Of a stretch of 37,749 nucleotides of DNA, positions 34,010 through 37,749 are shown one piece after another. Position 1 is the stretch's first letter, and each line of letters begins with the position of its first letter. The notes under the pieces are model-generated. The model did no database searches. It saw only the letters and a program-made list of their open reading frames with translations, and had not been told where the DNA came from. The position numbers and the translations under genes are program-made. Source of the stretch: Hydrocarboniphaga sp. (GTDB taxonomy: Bacteria; Pseudomonadota; Gammaproteobacteria; Nevskiales; Nevskiaceae); assembly GCF_028291725.1 (NCBI RefSeq), contig NZ_JAQGNT010000119.1:1-37749 (forward strand), given 5' to 3'.

Positions 34010-34354
34010 TTACTTCTTTTTCGTTTCGTCGGAGACGCGGACGGTGACGTGGCTGGTCGGCTTGGAGATGCGATCGGCGCGGCCCTTGGCACGCGGCATG
34101 ATGCGCTTCATCACCGGACCACCGTCGACGAAGATCTCCGCAACGCGAAGCTCATCGACATCGGCACCGTTGTTGTTCTCCGCGTTGGCGATAGCCGATT
34201 CAAGAACCTTCTTGATCAGGCCGGCGGCACGCTGGTTGGAGAACTTGAGAATGTTCAGGGCTTCGTCGACCTTCTTGCCGCGAACCAGGTCCGCAACCAG
34301 GCGGCCCTTGAGCGGGGAGAGACGAACGAACTTGAGGACGGCTTGAGTATGCAT
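34010..34354 (-). CDS. rplV: 50S ribosomal protein L22
   Basis: The 114-residue protein begins [26 protein letters not shown] (in part) and ends [16 protein letters not shown]. Its long loop (around [13 protein letters not shown]) lines the exit tunnel. It lies 9 nt after rpsS. Confidence 0.97.
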   Translation of the reverse strand: MHTQAVLKFVRLSPLKGRLVADLVRGKKVDEALNILKFSNQRAAGLIKKVLESAIANAENNNGADVDELRVAEIFVDGGPVMKRIMPRAKGRADRISKPTSHVTVRVSDETKKK

Positions 34355-34363
34355 GGCGATCTC

Positions 34364-34636
34364 CTAGCTCGACTTCTTGTCGCCGCCGTGACCCTTGAAG
34401 GTCCGGGTCGGCGCAAATTCGCCAAGCTTGTGTCCCACCATGTTGTCGGTGATGAACACCGGCATGTGGGCCTTGCCGTTGTGAACCTGGATGGTCAGGC
34501 CGACGAAATCCGGCGTGATCATCGAACGGCGCGACCAGGTCTTGATCGGCTTCTTCACACGGCTGCCCTGCATGTCGCCCACCTTCTTCGAGAGATGGTG
34601 ATCGACGAACGGACCCTTCTTAACTGAACGCGGCAT
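34364..34636 (-). CDS. rpsS: 30S ribosomal protein S19
   Basis: The 90-residue protein begins [15 protein letters not shown] and ends [21 protein letters not shown]. Its Shine-Dalgarno (AGGA, 8 nt upstream) overlaps the stop codon of the duplicated rplB end (34646-34648), not the true rplB stop, which lies 93 nt away. Confidence 0.97.
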   Translation of the reverse strand: MPRSVKKGPFVDHHLSKKVGDMQGSRVKKPIKTWSRRSMITPDFVGLTIQVHNGKAHMPVFITDNMVGHKLGEFAPTRTFKGHGGDKKSS

Positions 34637-34645
34637 GGCCTAGTC

Positions 34646-34726
34646 CTACTTCTTCGCTTTGTGACGGCTACGGATAATGAATTTATCCGTGCGCCCAGAA
34701 AATTGATGATCCTTGCGGGTCTTCAC
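34646..34726 (-). pseudogene. Duplicated 3' end of rplB (remnant)
   Basis: This 27-codon stretch begins at a GTG three codons past the rplB stop, in frame with it. It reads KTRKDHQFSG then [15 protein letters not shown] and TAG. The last 15 residues are identical to the end of L2, while the codons differ at six or more synonymous positions and only the last seven codons are the same at the DNA level. It is too short to work as L2. It carries the ribosome-binding site of rpsS at its end, so it may be the original rplB tail left behind when the upstream rplB was replaced by recombination. Confidence 0.8.
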
Positions 34727-34729
34727 GGC

Positions 34730-35566
34730 TTACTTCTTCGCTTTGTGACGGCTGCGAATAATGAACTTGTCGGTACGCTTGTTTTTACGAGTCTTGAGAC
34801 CCTTGGTCTGCTGGCCCCAGGGCGTAACCGGATGCGGGTTGCCCTGGCCGGACTTGCCTTCACCACCGCCGTGCGGGTGGTCGACCGGGTTCATGACGAC
34901 ACCGCGGACCGTCGGGCGGATGCCCTTCCAGCGCTTGGCGCCGGCCTTGCCGTACTGACGCAGATTGTGTTCGTTGTTGCTGACTTCGCCCATCGTGGCG
35001 CGGCAGTCGGCGTGCACTTTGCGCATTTCGCCGGAGCGCAGGCGGATCGTCGCGTAGTCGCCGTCGCGAGCCACCAGCTGCACGGCAGCGCCGGCGGAGC
35101 GGGCCAGCTGCGCGCCCTTGCCGGCACGCATCTCGATGCAATGGATGGTTGAGCCCAGCGGGATGTTGCGCAGCGGCAGCGCGTTACCCGGCTTGATCGG
35201 AGAATCCGAACCCGACAGCAGCGTGTCGCCCGCCACCACGCCACGCGGCGCGATGATGTAGCGGCGCTCGCCGTCGGCGTAGCACAGCAGCGCGATGTGC
35301 GCGGTGCGGTTCGGATCGTACTCGACGCGCTCGACCTTGGCCGGCACGCCGTCCTTGTTGCGCTTGAAGTCGATCAGGCGATACGTCTGCTTGTGACCGC
35401 CGCCCTTGTGACGGACGGTGATGTGGCCGTTGTTGTTGCGAGCAGCGGCCGGGCCGTTCTTCTCGAGCAACGGCGCGTGCGGCTCACCTTTCCACAAGCC
35501 GGGAGTTACCACCTTAACTTGGTGGCGACGGCCCGGCGACGTCGGTTTCATTTGGACCAATGGCAT
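34730..35566 (-). CDS. rplB: 50S ribosomal protein L2
   Basis: The 278-residue protein begins [17 protein letters not shown] and contains [18 protein letters not shown], with the conserved peptidyl-transferase-centre His in the HPHGGGEG loop. It ends [21 protein letters not shown] (in part). It is followed in frame by a second copy of its last residues (34646-34726). Confidence 0.97.
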   Translation of the reverse strand: MPLVQMKPTSPGRRHQVKVVTPGLWKGEPHAPLLEKNGPAAARNNNGHITVRHKGGGHKQTYRLIDFKRNKDGVPAKVERVEYDPNRTAHIALLCYADGERRYIIAPRGVVAGDTLLSGSDSPIKPGNALPLRNIPLGSTIHCIEMRAGKGAQLARSAGAAVQLVARDGDYATIRLRSGEMRKVHADCRATMGEVSNNEHNLRQYGKAGAKRWKGIRPTVRGVVMNPVDHPHGGGEGKSGQGNPHPVTPWGQQTKGLKTRKNKRTDKFIIRSRHKAKK

Positions 35567-35611
35567 GGTCTTATCTCTCTAGTCTTTCGTTTGCTGGCTG
35601 TTGCGCGCGAT

Positions 35612-35953
35612 TCAGGCGCTTGCGGTGCCGAGGAAGTCGATTTCCTGGCCGGCGGCGAGCGTGACGTAAGCCTTCTTCCAAGCACTGCGGTGGCCGAAGC
35701 TCTGGCCGAAGCGCTTGGTCTTACCCTTGACGTTCAAAGTCCGCACGTCTTCGACGGTGACCTTGAACAGCGCTTCGATCGCCGCCTTGATTTCCGGCTT
35801 CTTGGCGTCGCGCAGGACCTTGAACACGGCCTGGTTGTGCTTTTCGGCGGCGCGGGTGCTCTTCTCGGAGACAACCGGCGCAAGAATGATCGCGTGGATG
35901 CGCTCGCTCGACAGCTTCACCGGCTTGGTGGCGTTATTGACGATGTTGCTCAT
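35612..35953 (-). CDS. rplW: 50S ribosomal protein L23
   Basis: The 113-residue exit-tunnel protein and docking site for trigger factor and SRP carries the family [19 protein letters not shown] and [12 protein letters not shown]-like segment (here [23 protein letters not shown], in part). The N-terminus is about 12 residues longer than in E. coli. ATGA overlap with rplD. Confidence 0.97.
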   Translation of the reverse strand: MSNIVNNATKPVKLSSERIHAIILAPVVSEKSTRAAEKHNQAVFKVLRDAKKPEIKAAIEALFKVTVEDVRTLNVKGKTKRFGQSFGHRSAWKKAYVTLAAGQEIDFLGTASA

Positions 35954-36555
35954 GACAACCAGGCCTCCAGCTTCTTGACCGCGTCGGTCGTGATAACCAC
36001 TTTGTCGTGCTGCAGCAGCGTCACCGGATCCAGAGCCGACACGTCGCAGAGATCAACCTGGTGCAGGTTGCGCGCCGACAGATACAGGTTCTGGTCGATG
36101 CTCTCTGAGACGATCAGCACGTCACTGTGGCCGATCGTGGTCAGCTTCTCGACCAGGGACTTGGTCTTGCCGGCTTCGACGGTAAAGGTTTCGGTGACCA
36201 GCAGGTTGCCGCTGCGGGCGAGCTCGGAGACGATCGAGCGGATCGCGCCGCGGTACATCTTGCGGTTGACCTTCTGGCTGTGATCGCGCGGCACCGCCGC
36301 GAAGGTCACGCCACCGCCGCGCCACAGCGGCGAGCGGATCGAACCGGCGCGAGCCTGGCCCGTGCCCTTCTGCTTCCACGGCTTCTTGCCGCCGCCGCGG
36401 ACTTCGCCCTTGGTCTTCTGTTTCTTGGTACCCGCACGACCGCCGGCCTGGTAGGCCGTCACGATCTGATGCACGAGTGAGCGGTTGTACTCGACACCGA
36501 AAACCGCGTCAGAGACGGCGACCGTGGTGGAGCTGTTGTGAAGTTGGAGTTCCAT
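35950..36555 (-). CDS. rplD: 50S ribosomal protein L4
   Basis: The 201-residue protein carries the tunnel loop ([32 protein letters not shown], in part). In E. coli L4 represses the S10 operon by binding its long leader; here the S10 leader is only about 45 nt, so this control is probably absent. It overlaps rplW by 4 nt. Confidence 0.97.
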   Translation of the reverse strand: MELQLHNSSTTVAVSDAVFGVEYNRSLVHQIVTAYQAGGRAGTKKQKTKGEVRGGGKKPWKQKGTGQARAGSIRSPLWRGGGVTFAAVPRDHSQKVNRKMYRGAIRSIVSELARSGNLLVTETFTVEAGKTKSLVEKLTTIGHSDVLIVSESIDQNLYLSARNLHQVDLCDVSALDPVTLLQHDKVVITTDAVKKLEAWLS

Positions 36556-36567
36556 GTGTCGTTCTTC

Positions 36568-37203
36568 TTACTTCACGGTCGGGCGAACGATCACGTTGCC
36601 GTTGGCGGCACCCGGAACGGCGCCCTTGACCAGGAGCAGGTTGCGTTCGACGTCGATCTTCACGAGGTCGAGATTGAGAGCGGTGACGCGCTTGTTGCCC
36701 ATGTGGCCGGACATTTTCTTGCCCTTCCACACCTTGCCCGGCGACTGGCGCTGGCCGATCGAGCCCGGGGCGCGATGCGACAGCGAGTTACCGTGGCTGG
36801 CGCGGCCGCCACCGAAGTTCCAGCGCTTCTGCACACCGGCGAAACCCTTGCCGATGCTGGTGCCGGTGACGTCGACAGCCTTGATGCCGTCGAAAGCGTC
36901 GACCTTGATTTCGCCGCCCGGAGCAAAGTCAGCGCCTTCGCTCTCGTCAAGGCGGATTTCCCGCAGCAGACGACCGGCAGCAACGCCGGCCTTCTTGAAG
37001 TGGCCGGTGAGCGCCTTGTTGACGCGGCTGGTTTTGACTTCACCCGCGGTCACCTGCACAGCCTTGTAGCCGTCGGTGTCGACGGTCTTGAGCTGGGTGA
37101 TGCGGTTGGGGCTGCATTCGATGACAGTGACGGGAATCGATTCACCGGCTTCGGTGAAGATTCGGGTCATGCCGGCCTTGCGGCCAATGATGGCGATCGT
37201 CAT
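36568..37203 (-). CDS. rplC: 50S ribosomal protein L3
   Basis: The 211-residue protein begins [20 protein letters not shown] and contains [20 protein letters not shown], the conserved tip near the peptidyl-transferase centre. The Gln in GVQKRWN corresponds to the position methylated by PrmB in E. coli. It lies 14 nt after rpsJ. Confidence 0.97.
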   Translation of the reverse strand: MTIAIIGRKAGMTRIFTEAGESIPVTVIECSPNRITQLKTVDTDGYKAVQVTAGEVKTSRVNKALTGHFKKAGVAAGRLLREIRLDESEGADFAPGGEIKVDAFDGIKAVDVTGTSIGKGFAGVQKRWNFGGGRASHGNSLSHRAPGSIGQRQSPGKVWKGKKMSGHMGNKRVTALNLDLVKIDVERNLLLVKGAVPGAANGNVIVRPTVK

Positions 37204-37217
37204 GTCTATATCTCGCC

Positions 37218-37532
37218 TTAGTTGACCTTGATCTGGACTTCGACGCCCGCGGGGAGGTCGAGCTTGGAAAGCGCGTCAACGGTCTTTTCCGTCGGGTCCA
37301 CGATCTGCATCAGGCGCTTGTGGGTGCGAATCTCGTACTGGTCGCGCGCGTCTTTATCAGCGTGCGGCGATACCAGGATGGTGAAGCGCTCTTTGCGGGT
37401 CGGCAGCGGGATGGGCCCGCGCACAACGGCGCCGGTCCGCTTCGCGGTCTCGACAATTTCTTTCGCCGACTTGTCGATAAGCCGATGATCGAATGCCTTA
37501 AGCCGGATGCGAATGGATTGGCTGGCAGCCAT
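37218..37532 (-). CDS. rpsJ: 30S ribosomal protein S10
   Basis: The 104-residue protein has [20 protein letters not shown] and [20 protein letters not shown]. It is also NusE, the antitermination factor that binds NusB and NusG. It is the first gene of the S10 operon, with a promoter in the gap after tuf. Confidence 0.97.
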   Translation of the reverse strand: MAASQSIRIRLKAFDHRLIDKSAKEIVETAKRTGAVVRGPIPLPTRKERFTILVSPHADKDARDQYEIRTHKRLMQIVDPTEKTVDALSKLDLPAGVEVQIKVN

Positions 37533-37582
37533 ACTGAGGTCTCAGTCTTTAAAGAACGGTGGGAACTAACAGCGGGGCGCGG

Positions 37583-37611
37583 ATTGTACGCGCGCCGCTG
37601 GGGTTTGTGAA
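37583..37611 (-). promoter_or_regulatory. S10 operon promoter
   Basis: On the minus strand TTCACA (-35, 37606-37611) and TACAAT (-10, 37583-37588) are separated by exactly 17 nt. Both match consensus at five of six positions. The start point would be about 37576, leaving a leader of about 44 nt before rpsJ. The spacer and downstream bases form a 12-bp GC-rich stem with one mismatch (about 37570-37600) with the -10 in its loop, which may also act as a weak end signal for tuf. Confidence 0.6.
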
Positions 37612-37625
37612 GCTTTTTTCGAGAC

Positions 37626-37749
37626 TTAAGCGAGGATCTTGGTGACGACGCCGGCGCCGACGGTGCGGCCGCCTTCGCGGATCGCAAAGCGCACCTGCTC
37701 TTCCATCGCGATCGGGTTGATCAGCTCAACCGTCACCTTGATGTTGTCG
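37626..37749 (-). CDS. tuf: Elongation factor Tu, 3' end (partial)
   Basis: Forty complete codons before the stop read [17 protein letters not shown] and end [16 protein letters not shown] (quoted in parts), the C-terminal domain III of EF-Tu. The rest lies beyond the right edge. EF-Tu delivers aminoacyl-tRNA to the ribosome. Its position before rpsJ is the usual tufA site of the str operon. Confidence 0.95.
   Translation of the reverse strand, partial: DNIKVTVELINPIAMEEQVRFAIREGGRTVGAGVVTKILA

Noticed and set aside
34646-34726. Duplicated rplB tail as a functional small gene
   Set aside because: It encodes only the last L2 residues, with a weak GTG start directly after the rplB stop; a remnant or coupling role is more likely.

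Overview
The window is GC-rich and tightly packed, and most genes lie on the minus strand. It looks like a gammaproteobacterial chromosome. The ribosomal-protein gene order (tuf, S10, spc and alpha operons in one block), the vibrio/alteromonad-type TonB accessory system (DUF3450, TtpC, ExbB, ExbD, TonB, TPR) and GTAG-headed REP palindromes like those of Stenotrophomonas (SMAG type) suggest the Xanthomonadales/Nevskiales neighbourhood. That placement is an inference; no 16S or other decisive marker is present.

Layout from left to right. 1-25: start of a minus-strand gene that runs off the edge. 113-1033: secreted PHB-depolymerase/feruloyl-esterase-like hydrolase. 1240-5606: oligopeptide ABC transporter (binding protein, two permeases, one ATPase), interrupted by three GTAG-REP inverted pairs from two sequence families. 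One pair supplies the ATPase stop codon and another sits on the start of the binding-protein gene. 5732-6628: YedA-like EamA exporter. 6704-12186: a seven-gene energy-transduction operon (DUF3450, TtpC-type proton channel, ExbB, two ExbD, TonB, TPR protein) ending in a clear intrinsic terminator. 12373-12684: a small secreted Cys-containing protein.

12833-23150: the most unusual part. It is an island of 2-oxoglutarate/Fe(II)-type hydroxylases and PAPS-type sulfotransferases around one large TonB-dependent receptor. It holds a hydroxylase-sulfotransferase fusion, a TPR-AspH hydroxylase, an HxD...H dioxygenase, a TPR-sulfotransferase, the receptor, and an overlapping sulfotransferase + hydroxylase pair that is the split version of the fusion. 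A 42-codon reading frame with a good Shine-Dalgarno and a DDRRY motif precedes the split pair. I infer a protein or peptide modification system coupled to TonB-dependent uptake; the substrate is unknown.

23232-37749: the complete S10-spc-alpha ribosomal block on the minus strand, from the tail of tuf to rplQ, with secY and rpoA. Points of note are a promoter between tuf and rpsJ with a leader too short for an L4 attenuator, a 17-bp hairpin touching the rpmJ stop, a structured 252-nt leader before rpsM, and a second, synonymously diverged copy of the end of rplB between rplB and rpsS.
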